Below, piece after piece: positions 27,440 through 37,028 of a DNA stretch of 64,000 nucleotides (position 1 is the first letter of the stretch; every line of letters begins with the position of its first letter). This DNA is from Deltaproteobacteria bacterium. Lineage in GTDB: Bacteria > Desulfobacterota > Syntrophia > Syntrophales > UBA6807. The notes beneath the pieces are model-generated. The model searched no databases, was not told the origin of the DNA, and worked only from the letters and a program-made list of their open reading frames with translations. The DNA lies in contig JAFGQS010000144.1 in the NCBI GenBank assembly GCA_016935565.1, forward strand, positions 25,447 to 89,446, in the 5' to 3' direction. Made by a program: the position numbers and the translations under genes.

Positions 27440-27919
27440 ATGAATGGTAACAATCAAACATACCGACAGAAGATAATGGGGTTGGTCACACCTGTTATTG
27501 ATTTTGAACAGATGGAATTGATCGATGTAGAGTGCCTGAGGATGAAATCCCGCTGGCTTGTCAGGATATATATGGATAAAGAAGGCGGTGTTACACTCGA
27601 TGATTGTACCACAATCAGCAATCAAGTTGGCGATTTACTTGATGTTCACGATATTCCGCCGGGACCTTATACCCTTGAAGTTTCCTCACCTGGTTTGGAC
27701 CGTCCCCTGGCAAGAGACAAGGACTTTATAAAATACAGAGGATCGAAGGTAAAGATTCGGGTCAACAAAATCACTGAAGGAAAGAGGAATTTCCGGGGTT
27801 TATTGGTTGATTTCCTCCAAGAGGGTGAAAGAAAGACTCTCATTGTGGATGAGGGAAAGAAACGTTACCATATACCGAGAGAAAACGTGGCTAAAGCGAA
27901 TCTCGAATATGAGATTTGA
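27440..27919 (+). CDS. rimP: Ribosome maturation factor RimP
   Basis: Start placed at ATG 27440 (159 residues) with GCGGGGA upstream; a longer frame from 27386 would run through the terminator hairpin. The product has the two-domain RimP layout: alpha/beta N-domain with ELIDVECLRMKSRWLVRIYMD, then the hallmark EVSSPGLDRPL and an SH3-like C-terminal half. It assists 30S subunit assembly and is the first gene before nusA and infB, the conserved order. Confidence 0.93.
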   Translation: MNGNNQTYRQKIMGLVTPVIDFEQMELIDVECLRMKSRWLVRIYMDKEGGVTLDDCTTISNQVGDLLDVHDIPPGPYTLEVSSPGLDRPLARDKDFIKYRGSKVKIRVNKITEGKRNFRGLLVDFLQEGERKTLIVDEGKKRYHIPRENVAKANLEYEI

Positions 27920-27951
27920 TACCGAAGCAATGGAAGGTGGAGGGTTTTTTC

Positions 27952-29247
27952 ATGTTGCCAGATCTTAAACGCCTGATCGAACAATTAGGTAAAGATAAAG
28001 GAATAGACAAAGAAATCATCATTGATGCATTGGAAACAGCTGTATTGACTGCTGCGAAAAAGAAGCTGGGGCAAAATCTGGATATGGAAGCACACTTCAA
28101 TGAAGAAGCTGGTGAAATTGAGGTCTTCCGGTTTATGACCGTTGTTGAAAATGTCTTGAATCCAGACACTCAGATTTCCATAGAAGAGGCACAAGAGACG
28201 CTGGATGAAGATGCAGAACTGGGTGACAGTCTCGGCATGAAAATAGAAGCAAACACATTCGGCAGAATAGCAGTCCAGACAGCAAAGCAAATCATCATTC
28301 AAAAAGTAAGAGATGCGGAACGAGACAAAATTTTCGATGAATACAAGGATCGAAAGGGAGAACTGGCCAGCGGTTTTGTACAGAGATTCGAAGGTGGGAA
28401 TATCATCGTTAACCTGGGAAGAGCAGAGGGCGTTATTCCGCCGACGGAACAAATTCACAAAGAAGCATTTAAAAGAGGAGATAGAATCAGGGCATATATC
28501 TGTGATGTAAAGAGAATTTCAAAAGGCCCGCAAATTATACTTTCGAGAACTCATCCTGGTTTTTTGAAAACACTTTTTGAAATTGAAGTTCCCGAAATTT
28601 CCGAAGGATTGATTCAGATAATCAGCGTCGCAAGAGAACCGGGAAATCGGTCAAAGATTTCCGTAAAAACGACAGATAAAGATATTGATCCTGTTGGTGC
28701 CTGTGTCGGGATGAGAGGTTCTCGTGTACAGAGTGTGGTCCAGGAATTACGAGGGGAGAAGATCGACATTGTTCCATGTTCAGATGATCAGGTAAAATAC
28801 GTATGCAGTGCGTTATCCCCGGCCAAAGTTGACAGGGTCTATATGGAAGAAGATACGCAATCAATGGAGGTAATTGTCCCTGATGATCAACTTTCTCTTG
28901 CTATTGGAAAGAGCGGGCAGAACGTTCGATTGGCAGCACGGCTTACGGGATGGAAAATCGATGTCAAGAGTGATTCAATGATGCGTGGACAAAAAGATGA
29001 GGAATTTGGATCTCTTCTGAAAATTTCGGATATAGACGAAAATTCAGCAGAAATTCTCATCAAAGAAGGACTGAAAAATATTGAACTATTAGCCTCAGCT
29101 GATCCGGAAAAGGTAGCCTCACTAACTTCAATTCAAGGAATGAATATGGAAAAGGTATTGGGTTGGATTGCTGAGGCGGCGAATATTATGGCCAATGAAA
29201 ATAATGGGCAAGACCGTTTACAGTCTAACAAGAAAAAACTTGAATAG
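27952..29247 (+). CDS. nusA: Transcription elongation/termination factor NusA
   Basis: Start ATG 27952 with GGAGGG; 431 residues. Order of domains: N-terminal RNAP-binding domain (1-125), S1 domain (about 135-200, with GNIIVNLGRAEGVIP), KH1 (DPVGACVGMRGSRVQSV) and KH2 (LAIGKSGQNVRLAARLTGWKI), then a single C-terminal helix-hairpin-helix-like region. It modulates pausing, termination and antitermination. It sits between rimP and infB. Confidence 0.95.
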   Translation: MLPDLKRLIEQLGKDKGIDKEIIIDALETAVLTAAKKKLGQNLDMEAHFNEEAGEIEVFRFMTVVENVLNPDTQISIEEAQETLDEDAELGDSLGMKIEANTFGRIAVQTAKQIIIQKVRDAERDKIFDEYKDRKGELASGFVQRFEGGNIIVNLGRAEGVIPPTEQIHKEAFKRGDRIRAYICDVKRISKGPQIILSRTHPGFLKTLFEIEVPEISEGLIQIISVAREPGNRSKISVKTTDKDIDPVGACVGMRGSRVQSVVQELRGEKIDIVPCSDDQVKYVCSALSPAKVDRVYMEEDTQSMEVIVPDDQLSLAIGKSGQNVRLAARLTGWKIDVKSDSMMRGQKDEEFGSLLKISDIDENSAEILIKEGLKNIELLASADPEKVASLTSIQGMNMEKVLGWIAEAANIMANENNGQDRLQSNKKKLE

Positions 29248-29263
29248 CCGGGAGTTTTAAGGA

Positions 29264-31912
29264 ATGTCCAAAACAAGAGTGTATGTTTTAGCCAAAGAAT
29301 TAGGCTTAGATAACAAGGAATTTATAACCCGTTTAGAGCAACTCGGCATAGCCGTTAAAGCTCATTCGAGTACGCTGAGCGACAGTGATGTCGAAAGGAT
29401 TCGAAGAGAATTTGCTCTTGGTGAACGGAGTACGGTTGTTGAAAAAAGAGTAAAATCGACCGTTATCCGGCGAAGAAGAGTTGCCGAAATAACCGTCAAA
29501 GAAGTAACGCCACCTGACACAGAAGAGAAGGAAACAGCAGAAACGGAAGTTGTACCTGTTAAGAAACCAGCGACAGATATTGAAACGAAACCGGAGATAG
29601 CAAAGAAAGAAGATACTGAACCAATTGAAGCTAAAAAAGAAGAAGAGAAAAAAATTGCTGAAATATCAAGAGCCGAGGTTTTAGATGTCACGGAAACTAA
29701 GGTTTCCGATGCGAAGGCGGAAGCAGTAGAGGAAACACCGAGGATCGGAAAAGAAACAAAATCAGAAATCGAGAAAAAAGAAGTTACTGAACCAGTTGAA
29801 GCTAAAAAAGAAGAAGAGAAGAAGAAAGAAAAGATCAAACCAAAGGAGCTTAGAAAACCAGATGCTGAAAAGGCCGTAAAACCCGAAGAGATTGAGGATG
29901 CGGCAAAGAAAGTTTCGCCGGAGGTTGAAAAAAAGGAAAAACCAGAAGACGACAAGCTTGAGAAAAAAAAGAAACGTCCCGTCGAAGTAGTCATGGACGA
30001 GCAAGAAGCTCCGCGAAAAAAGGCATTCATCAAACAACGTATCGAAAAAAAGGCAAAGCGCCTTGAAAAGGATGTGGAAGAAGGAAGGATTGTAGCGCGC
30101 AAATCAGACAAGAAAGAGGCCGTCTTGAAGATGAAAAAGACGGAAATTACTACTCCGAAGGCCATAAAGAGAAGAATCAGGGTAGGAGAGGCAATACGCG
30201 TCGGCGACCTCGCAAAAAAAATGGGAGTTAAATCGAATGAACTTATCGGCAAGCTGATTTCTCTCGGTATCATGGTTACAATTAATCAATCGATCGATAG
30301 CGATGTTGCATCACTGGTAGCAAGTGATTTCGGGTATCAGGTCGAGCATATTGGTTTTGAGTACGATGAAATTGTCCAAAAAGTAGAAACGCCACCGGAA
30401 AAACTGCAACCAAGGGCACCTGTCGTAACGGTCATGGGGCACGTTGACCACGGCAAAACGTCTCTTTTGGATGCCATCAGGGAAACCCATGTTATTGACG
30501 GCGAGGCGGGAGGAATAACGCAGGCCATCGGTGCATACCATGTCCATATCAACGAGAGGGATATCGTATTTATAGATACACCGGGTCATGAGGCTTTCAC
30601 ATCGATGAGAGCCAGAGGAGCCCAGGTTACGGACATTGTGGTACTCGTCGTGGCTGCAGATGACGGCGTTATGGACCAGACCATAGAAGCAATCAACCAT
30701 TCAAGGGCGGCAGGAGTACCGATTATCGTCGCAATAAACAAAATTGATAAGTCGGGTGCCAATGCTGATCAGATCAAACAGAAACTCTCAGACCTGGATC
30801 TCGTCCCGGAAGCATGGGGAGGAGAAACAATATATGCAGAGGTTTCAGCTAAAAAGAGGATCGGAATCGAGGAATTGCTTGAACTGATTCTGCTTCAGGC
30901 GGATATTATGGAGCTGAAAGCTGATCCCGACAGGCCTGCACGAGGGGTCATTATTGAATCTACGCTTGATAAGGGACGAGGCCCTGTGGCGACAGTTATT
31001 ATCCAGGAAGGCACCTTGAGAGAAGGAGATGCCTTTGTATCAAAAGCAGAGTATGGCCGGGTGAGGGCATTGATAGACGATAAGGGACTGCGAACAACCA
31101 ACGCCGGTCCTTCCATGCCGGTTGAAGTTATCGGGTTCTCCAAGGTACCGAAGGCCGGTATGGAGTTCATATGTGTTGAAGATGAAAAGACGGCACGAAA
31201 CATTGCCGAGTACTGGACGACAAAAGAAAGGGAAAAAGAACTTTCAAAAACGTCAAAGATTACCCTTGAACAGTTATATGAAAGGATTAAAGAAGGAGCT
31301 AAGGAATTCAACGTCATTATTAAGGGAGATGTCCAGGGATCAATAGAGGCGCTGTCAGATGCTCTCCTGAAGCTCAGTACGGAAGATGTAAAACTAAGGA
31401 TTATTCATAGTTCGACCGGTGCCGTTACGGAGACTGATGTGTTACTGGCATCGGCAAGTGATGCCATCATCATTGGATTCAAGGTGAGACCTGATTCACG
31501 GGTTGAAGAAATGGCAGAAAAAGAAGGCGTTGAGATAAAACTCTACGATGTCATATATAACACCATCGCCGATGTAAAAGCCGGCATGGAAGGGTTACTC
31601 GAACCGATTTATAAAGAGATTTTACAAGGTCGAGCAGAAGTGAGGGACCTCTTTAAAGTTCCCAAGGTGGGTACGATTGCAGGCAGTTATGTGATTGATG
31701 GTAAAGTTGCGAGAAATTCGAATCTCAGATTGGTGAGAGACGGTGTTGTGATTTACGATGGCAAGATACTATCGCTCAGGAGGTTTAAGGATGATGCGAA
31801 AGAAGTCGTGTCGGGTTTCGAATGCGGCATCGGGTTAGAAGGGTTTAATGATGTCAAAGTGGGAGACATTCTCGAATCATATATAGAAGAAGAGATTGAA
31901 AGAACGATATAA
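29264..31912 (+). CDS. infB: Translation initiation factor IF-2
   Basis: An 882-residue IF-2 with an N-terminal IF2_N fold (1-50), a long low-complexity Lys/Glu-rich linker (about 65-300), a second IF2_N segment (about 310-360), and the G-domain with GHVDHGKTS (about residue 391 on), DTPGHEAF and NKIDK, followed by domains II-IV. It places initiator tRNA on the 30S subunit. The linker contains two similar copies of a roughly 20-residue unit ending [11 protein letters not shown]. The AT-rich, purine-biased linker accounts for long spurious frames on the other strand. Confidence 0.96.
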   Translation: MSKTRVYVLAKELGLDNKEFITRLEQLGIAVKAHSSTLSDSDVERIRREFALGERSTVVEKRVKSTVIRRRRVAEITVKEVTPPDTEEKETAETEVVPVKKPATDIETKPEIAKKEDTEPIEAKKEEEKKIAEISRAEVLDVTETKVSDAKAEAVEETPRIGKETKSEIEKKEVTEPVEAKKEEEKKKEKIKPKELRKPDAEKAVKPEEIEDAAKKVSPEVEKKEKPEDDKLEKKKKRPVEVVMDEQEAPRKKAFIKQRIEKKAKRLEKDVEEGRIVARKSDKKEAVLKMKKTEITTPKAIKRRIRVGEAIRVGDLAKKMGVKSNELIGKLISLGIMVTINQSIDSDVASLVASDFGYQVEHIGFEYDEIVQKVETPPEKLQPRAPVVTVMGHVDHGKTSLLDAIRETHVIDGEAGGITQAIGAYHVHINERDIVFIDTPGHEAFTSMRARGAQVTDIVVLVVAADDGVMDQTIEAINHSRAAGVPIIVAINKIDKSGANADQIKQKLSDLDLVPEAWGGETIYAEVSAKKRIGIEELLELILLQADIMELKADPDRPARGVIIESTLDKGRGPVATVIIQEGTLREGDAFVSKAEYGRVRALIDDKGLRTTNAGPSMPVEVIGFSKVPKAGMEFICVEDEKTARNIAEYWTTKEREKELSKTSKITLEQLYERIKEGAKEFNVIIKGDVQGSIEALSDALLKLSTEDVKLRIIHSSTGAVTETDVLLASASDAIIIGFKVRPDSRVEEMAEKEGVEIKLYDVIYNTIADVKAGMEGLLEPIYKEILQGRAEVRDLFKVPKVGTIAGSYVIDGKVARNSNLRLVRDGVVIYDGKILSLRRFKDDAKEVVSGFECGIGLEGFNDVKVGDILESYIEEEIERTI

Positions 31913-31921
31913 TAATATATC

Positions 31922-32263
31922 ATGGTTGTCGGAGTCGGAATAATAGAGATCTTTATCATAGATAGTAGATCCCTGAAGGAAAAGAGAAGGGTCTTACGGA
32001 GAATTATACAGAGGACCCAAAACAAATTTAACGTATCTATAGCGGAGATAGGAAACCAAGACCACTGGAAAAGAGGAACAATCGGTTTCAGTGTTGTCGG
32101 AAACGATAAAAGCTTCGTCAATTCAATGATGGATACAATATTGAAATTTATTGACGATCTTAAACTTGCCGAAGTGGTCAGCTCAAAGATTGAGATTACC
32201 ACTATTTCTCATGCTATGGATCGTTCATACGGTTTTCAAGATGACAAGTTTCACGAGTTTTAA
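31922..32263 (+). CDS. DUF503 (YlxP-like) protein
   Basis: A 113-residue protein of the DUF503 family: starts VVGVGIIEIFIIDSRSLKEK, continues KRRVLRRIIQRTQNKFNVSIAE, then a conserved GFSVVGND. Members are nearly always located between infB and rbfA, as here, and have a ferredoxin-like fold. A role in ribosome biogenesis is inferred from this context only. The start has no strong Shine-Dalgarno, suggesting coupling with infB; its end overlaps rbfA. Confidence 0.85.
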   Translation: MVVGVGIIEIFIIDSRSLKEKRRVLRRIIQRTQNKFNVSIAEIGNQDHWKRGTIGFSVVGNDKSFVNSMMDTILKFIDDLKLAEVVSSKIEITTISHAMDRSYGFQDDKFHEF

Positions 32264-32624
32264 AAGGTCCGACAGGGTTGGTGATCTTATAAAATCAGAA
32301 ATATCAGGGATACTGTTAAAAGATGTGAGAGACCCGCGGATAAAAAATATAACGATCACCGGGGTAAAGATGAGTGATGATCTTCGTTCGGCAAAGATAT
32401 TTTTTGTTCCTCTTGGAAAAGAGACATGCAATAGTGAAACCATAGAGGGTTTGAAGAGCGCTTCCAAGTTCTTGCGGAGAGAGCTTGGAAAGAAATTACA
32501 GCTCCGTTATGTTCCTGACATAAACTTCATATACGACAGTTCATTTGAACACGGAGATCGTATTGACAGACTACTGGCAGAGATACAAAGGCAAAAAACA
32601 ACAGATGATAAACAGAATTGTTGA
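32241..32624 (+). CDS. rbfA: 30S ribosome-binding factor RbfA
   Basis: Start set at ATG 32241 (127 residues), overlapping the DUF503 gene by 23 bp, because the conserved N-terminus (FKRSDRVGDLIKSEISGIL) begins there. It has a KH-like fold with DVRDPRIKNITITGVKMSDDL and the usual C-terminal LRYVPDINFIYDSS. It supports late 30S maturation and cold adaptation. Its end overlaps the next gene, so translation of DUF503-rbfA-nrnA is likely coupled. Confidence 0.92.
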   Translation: MTSFTSFKRSDRVGDLIKSEISGILLKDVRDPRIKNITITGVKMSDDLRSAKIFFVPLGKETCNSETIEGLKSASKFLRRELGKKLQLRYVPDINFIYDSSFEHGDRIDRLLAEIQRQKTTDDKQNC

Positions 32625-33561
32625 CATCATACATTCCTGCGAAACATTTCTGATTACATCGCATGTAAGACTCGATGGAGATGCTCTCGGTTCGGAATTA
32701 GCTCTCTGGCATGTTCTCCGTGATATAGGGAAAGAGGCTGCCATTTATAATGGAGATAAGACTCCCACTATTTACGAATTTCTTCCCGGAGCAAATGTTA
32801 TCACAAACAATCTTCATTCCTTACATAACTTCGATGCAGCGTTTATTTTGGATTGCAGTGAACTCGAAAGAATCGGTGAAGAGGGAAATCGAATAGGTTC
32901 TATAAAGCAAATCATAAATATAGACCACCATATTTCGAACAACCTTTTTTCAGAAGTGTCTTTGGTTGATAGTGATGCCAGTTCTACAGGAGAAATTCTC
33001 TATCACATTATTGAGAAACTGGGAGTTCATATCACAAAAGATATTGCAATAAATCTCTATACGGCAATCCTCACCGATACCGGCGCATTTCGCTACTCCA
33101 ATACGGGAAGTCATACATTATTTGTGGCAGCCAAACTGGTGGAGGCGGGGGCAGATCCGCGGTGGATTGCCGAAAATATCTATGAAACTAAATCCCGGGC
33201 TCAGATACGGCTCTTGAAGGATGCTTTAAATACATTAGAATTCGATTGTCAGGATAAGCTAGGATCCATTTTCGTTTCGCAACCGATGTTGCAAGAAGCG
33301 AAAGCCTTGCCTGAACATACAGAGGGTTTTGTTGACCTGATACGCTCAATCAAGGGAGTTGAAGTGGCCGTTTTTTTCCACGAAACATCAAAAAACAACT
33401 ACAAAATAAGCCTCCGATCAAAGGGACGAATCAATGTCGAAAAAATTGCACGGAACTTCGGAGGCGGGGGACATGTCAATGCATCTGCGTGCAGCATTGA
33501 AGGAAATATTATGAACGTTAAAAAGAAATTACTTGTTGTTATCAAAACTGCTGGAATATGA
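32605..33561 (+). CDS. nrnA: DHH/DHHA1 phosphoesterase (NrnA-like oligoribonuclease/pAp phosphatase)
   Basis: Start set at ATG 32605 (318 residues), overlapping rbfA by 20 bp. Motifs: LDGDALGS (motif I), LDCSELERIG (motif II), NIDHHISN (DHH motif III), TAILTDTGAFRYSN (motif IV) and the C-terminal DHHA1 signature GGGGHVNASA. Proteins of this class degrade 2-5 nt RNAs and 3'-phosphoadenosine 5'-phosphate with Mn. Location between rbfA and truB is conserved in many phyla. A second DHH protein is encoded at 53835. Confidence 0.92.
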   Translation: MINRIVDIIHSCETFLITSHVRLDGDALGSELALWHVLRDIGKEAAIYNGDKTPTIYEFLPGANVITNNLHSLHNFDAAFILDCSELERIGEEGNRIGSIKQIINIDHHISNNLFSEVSLVDSDASSTGEILYHIIEKLGVHITKDIAINLYTAILTDTGAFRYSNTGSHTLFVAAKLVEAGADPRWIAENIYETKSRAQIRLLKDALNTLEFDCQDKLGSIFVSQPMLQEAKALPEHTEGFVDLIRSIKGVEVAVFFHETSKNNYKISLRSKGRINVEKIARNFGGGGHVNASACSIEGNIMNVKKKLLVVIKTAGI

Positions 33562-34490
33562 ACGGTGTCGTCGTTGTTGATAAACCTGCCGGGAAGACGT
33601 CCTTCGATATAATTCGTGAAATCAGGAGGGCGTTGAAGATAAGAAAGATCGGGCATACGGGAACCCTCGATCCTCTGGCTACGGGTGTGCTACCCGTTTG
33701 TATCAATGAAGCAACAAAGCTCGTACAGTTCTTTGCGCAGGACAGGAAGGAATATAGAGTTACTATGCTTCTCGGTGTCGAAACTGATACCCTGGATATT
33801 GAGGGTGCCGTTACTGCGTACCGTGAACCAAATATCGTAAGAAACGATATAGAGAAGGTTGTTCAGAACTTTACAGGCATGATAGAGCAGAAACCTCCAA
33901 AATATTCTGCGATTAAGTTTAAGGGAAAATCCTTGTATAAATGGACTCGGGAGGGGGTCGATATCGATCCTCCTTCCAGGATGATTGAAATAAATAAAAT
34001 AATGATCGAGGAAGTGGCACTGCCCGAAGTGACCTTTCATGTATCATGTTCTAAAGGAACCTATGTGAGATCATTATGTGCGGACATGGGACGGGCGTTG
34101 GGATGCGGGGCGTGTGTGCGTGCCCTGAGAAGAACAAAAAGCGGTCACTTTCCGGAAGAGGGGGCTCTATCCCTTGAAGATCTGGATGATCTGCAAAAAA
34201 GAAAAATGCTGAAAGATCATCTTATCCCGTTGACAGAGGCATTGCCGGAATTTCTCCCCGTTGTCGTGGATAGTGCTCTGGCGGACAGGATATATAACGG
34301 ATACCAACCGGAGGCAGAAATCTTTAAAAATAATGATATTCCTTCACTTTCCAAGGGAGATTTGATAAAGTTTCTTACAGATGATAACAACATGGTAGCA
34401 ATAGCAAGGATGCTGTGCAATTCCGATGAGATCGTGTCACTCCATGGAAAAGAGCAGATTACAAAAATTGTGAGGGTATTTAATATCTGA
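33558..34490 (+). CDS. truB: tRNA pseudouridine(55) synthase
   Basis: A 310-residue TruB. Catalytic Asp38 lies in GHTGTLDPLATGVLP, KPPKYSAIKFKGKSLYKW is the second motif, and the C-terminal half contains a PUA-like region. It makes pseudouridine 55 in the T-loop of tRNAs. It begins within the stop of the DHH gene (ATGA overlap) and precedes rpsO, the conserved order. Confidence 0.95.
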   Translation: MNGVVVVDKPAGKTSFDIIREIRRALKIRKIGHTGTLDPLATGVLPVCINEATKLVQFFAQDRKEYRVTMLLGVETDTLDIEGAVTAYREPNIVRNDIEKVVQNFTGMIEQKPPKYSAIKFKGKSLYKWTREGVDIDPPSRMIEINKIMIEEVALPEVTFHVSCSKGTYVRSLCADMGRALGCGACVRALRRTKSGHFPEEGALSLEDLDDLQKRKMLKDHLIPLTEALPEFLPVVVDSALADRIYNGYQPEAEIFKNNDIPSLSKGDLIKFLTDDNNMVAIARMLCNSDEIVSLHGKEQITKIVRVFNI

Positions 34491-34595
34491 AGATAAAGGT
34501 AAGGATAGTACACAGCCAGTACATAAATGATTCGTTACGAATAACTGGCGAAAAGTGCAAGACAATTTAGAATGATAGAGGGAGGATTGCAAACA

Positions 34596-34862
34596 GTGTT
34601 GGATGTAGAGAAAAAAAAGGAAATAATGGATAATTTCCAACTTCATGAAAATGATACGGGATCTCCAGAGGTCCAGATTGCTCTTTTAAGTGCGAGAATA
34701 CAGTATTTGACTGAGCACTTTAAGATTCATAAAAAAGATCACCACTCCCGGAGAGGGCTTCTTAAGCTCGTCGGTCGAAGGAGAAAGCTATTGGATTACC
34801 TCAAAAATAAAGAAATCGAGAGATACAGGTCAATCATCGAGCGTCTTGGAATACGAAGGTAA
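34596..34862 (+). CDS. rpsO: 30S ribosomal protein S15
   Basis: Start chosen at GTG 34596, giving the family length of 88 residues, with GAGGGAGGA 9-10 bases before; an ATG at 34572 would overlap that Shine-Dalgarno. Conserved stretches are [16 protein letters not shown] and [20 protein letters not shown], the 16S rRNA-binding helices. It lies between truB and pnp as in E. coli. Confidence 0.95.
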   Translation: MLDVEKKKEIMDNFQLHENDTGSPEVQIALLSARIQYLTEHFKIHKKDHHSRRGLLKLVGRRRKLLDYLKNKEIERYRSIIERLGIRR

Positions 34863-34910
34863 TACCCAAATCCTGTGTGGTAATTATTAAAACAAGAGGG
34901 ATAAAACACA

Positions 34911-37028
34911 ATGAGTGAAATATTTTTTACCGATTTCGCAGGGCGAAACATATCTGTAAAAACGAACTATTTAGCGGGTCAGGCTAATGGAGCCGTTCTT
35001 GTCACATACGGTGAAACAGTCGTCCTCATAACTGCCGTTTCTGAAAAAAGTAAGCGAGAGAATATCGACTTTCTGCCCCTGACAGTGGATTATCAGGAAA
35101 TGACGTTTGCGGCAGGAAAAATTCCAGGAGGTTTTTTCAAGAGGGAAGGACGTCCAAACGAAAAGGAAATATTAACCTCCAGATTAATTGACAGGTCAAT
35201 ACGGCCCCTCATACCGAAGGGCTATTTCTACGAAACACAAATTGTGGCTACCGTACTATCTTTGGATAACACAAATGGTTCCGACATTGCGGCAATGCTC
35301 GGTGCATCGACAGCACTCTGCATCTCTGATATTCCGTTTAACGGACCCGTCGTCGGGGTGAGAGTTGGCAGAATAGAGGGACAATTCATATGCAACCCAT
35401 CGTGGGAAGTATTGGAAAAAAGTGAAATCGATCTCTATCTGGTGGGTCGGAAAGTAGCGCCGGGAAATGGCGATAAAGAATATGATATAAATCTGGTTAT
35501 GCTGGAAGGTGGAGCCCGTGAGGTGGAGGAAGATGTCCTCATCGACGCCATAAACTTTGGTTTGGACGCGATGAGGCCTGCTATGGACCTCCAGGACCGA
35601 ATCTTCAGTGAAATGAAGAGGGAAAAACGGCCGGTAGCACCCATCATCATTGATGAAGAAATCCACAAGCGGGTTTCCGAGAATGCGACGGGAAAACTGA
35701 AAGAAGCTTATGTAACGCCGCAAAAGACAGAACGGTCTCGAAAGCTGTCCGAGGCGAGAGATACTATTCTCAACGAATATAGTGATGAGGACGACACACG
35801 CAAACCGATGATTAAAACGATCATAGAGGGATTAGAGAAAAAAATCCTTCGCGACATGATTCTCCAGGAATCAAAAAGAATCGATGACAGGTCTCATGCA
35901 GAAATAAGACCGATCAGTTGTGAAGTCGGTATACTGCCCAGAACTCATGGTTCAGCTCTCTTTACAAGAGGGGAAACCCAGGCACTTGCTGTTCTCACAT
36001 TGGGAACGTCATCGGATGAACAAAGATTGGATTTAATCAGTGGTGAGGAATTCAGATCATTTATGCTTCACTACAATTTTCCTCCCTATAGCGTAGGAGA
36101 AGCAAGATTCTTAAGGGGTCCCGGAAGGAGAGAAATCGGACATGGAGCTCTTGCAAGGAGAGCCCTCCTCCCCACCCTGCCGTCTCAGGAAGAATTCCCA
36201 TACACCATTAGAATAGTATCCGAGATATTGTCTTCTAACGGATCATCATCCATGGCTACCGTCTGCGGTGGATCCCTGTCGCTCATGGATGCCGGTGTTC
36301 CTGTAAAGGATGTTGTTGCCGGTGTTGCTATGGGTTTGTTGAAGGATGGGGATAACGTGGTCATTCTTACGGACATTCTCGGCGACGAAGACCATGCCGG
36401 TGATATGGATTTCAAGGTATGTGGTACGAAAAAGGGTATAACGGCCTTGCAGATGGATATTAAAATAGATGGAATCACAGAAGACATTTTAAGAAAGGCC
36501 CTTTATCAGGCGAAAGAGGGAAGGTTTTTCATTATTAATAAAATGAAGGAAACGCTTTCCGAACCGAGACAGGAAATATCCATATACGCTCCGAGGATTA
36601 CAACCATGAAGGTACGTCCCGAGAGGATCAGAGACGTTATCGGCACGGGTGGTAAGACGATCAGACAAATTATCAGTGAAACCGGTGTATCGATTAATGT
36701 TGAAGACGATGGTACAATAACTATTGCTTCAAATGACGTCGAAGCAGCATCAAAAGCAATTGCCATGATAAACTGGCTGACTGAAGAAGCGGAAGTAGGA
36801 AAGATTTATCTCGGGACAGTAAAAAAAGTGGTCGATTTTGGCGCCTTCGTAGAAATACTGCCCGGAACTGAAGGTCTTGTCCATATATCTCAGCTTGCCA
36901 GGGAGAGGGTTAATAAGGTTACAGATATCCTCAAAGAGGGGGACAAAGTTCCGGTAAAAGTCTTGGACGTTGACCGAAACGGGAAAATTAAGCTGAGCAG
37001 AAAAGAGGCCCTCGACAATAATGTATAA
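34911..37028 (+). CDS. pnp: Polyribonucleotide nucleotidyltransferase
   Basis: A 705-residue PNPase with two RNase PH domains (1-220 and about 315-550), linking helical domain, KH domain (about 555-615, VIGTGGKTIRQII) and S1 domain (about 620-690, GAFVEILPGTEGLVHIS). The catalytic core shows DILGDEDHAGDMDFKVCGT with the Asp pair. It degrades RNA 3'-5' phosphorolytically. It overlaps the next gene by 8 bp. Confidence 0.96.
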   Translation: MSEIFFTDFAGRNISVKTNYLAGQANGAVLVTYGETVVLITAVSEKSKRENIDFLPLTVDYQEMTFAAGKIPGGFFKREGRPNEKEILTSRLIDRSIRPLIPKGYFYETQIVATVLSLDNTNGSDIAAMLGASTALCISDIPFNGPVVGVRVGRIEGQFICNPSWEVLEKSEIDLYLVGRKVAPGNGDKEYDINLVMLEGGAREVEEDVLIDAINFGLDAMRPAMDLQDRIFSEMKREKRPVAPIIIDEEIHKRVSENATGKLKEAYVTPQKTERSRKLSEARDTILNEYSDEDDTRKPMIKTIIEGLEKKILRDMILQESKRIDDRSHAEIRPISCEVGILPRTHGSALFTRGETQALAVLTLGTSSDEQRLDLISGEEFRSFMLHYNFPPYSVGEARFLRGPGRREIGHGALARRALLPTLPSQEEFPYTIRIVSEILSSNGSSSMATVCGGSLSLMDAGVPVKDVVAGVAMGLLKDGDNVVILTDILGDEDHAGDMDFKVCGTKKGITALQMDIKIDGITEDILRKALYQAKEGRFFIINKMKETLSEPRQEISIYAPRITTMKVRPERIRDVIGTGGKTIRQIISETGVSINVEDDGTITIASNDVEAASKAIAMINWLTEEAEVGKIYLGTVKKVVDFGAFVEILPGTEGLVHISQLARERVNKVTDILKEGDKVPVKVLDVDRNGKIKLSRKEALDNNV

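Noticed and set aside
29362-30273. 303-codon minus-strand frame rich in Ser and Phe opposite infB
   Set aside because: It mirrors the Lys/Glu-rich IF-2 linker; composition is explained by the purine bias of the sense strand.
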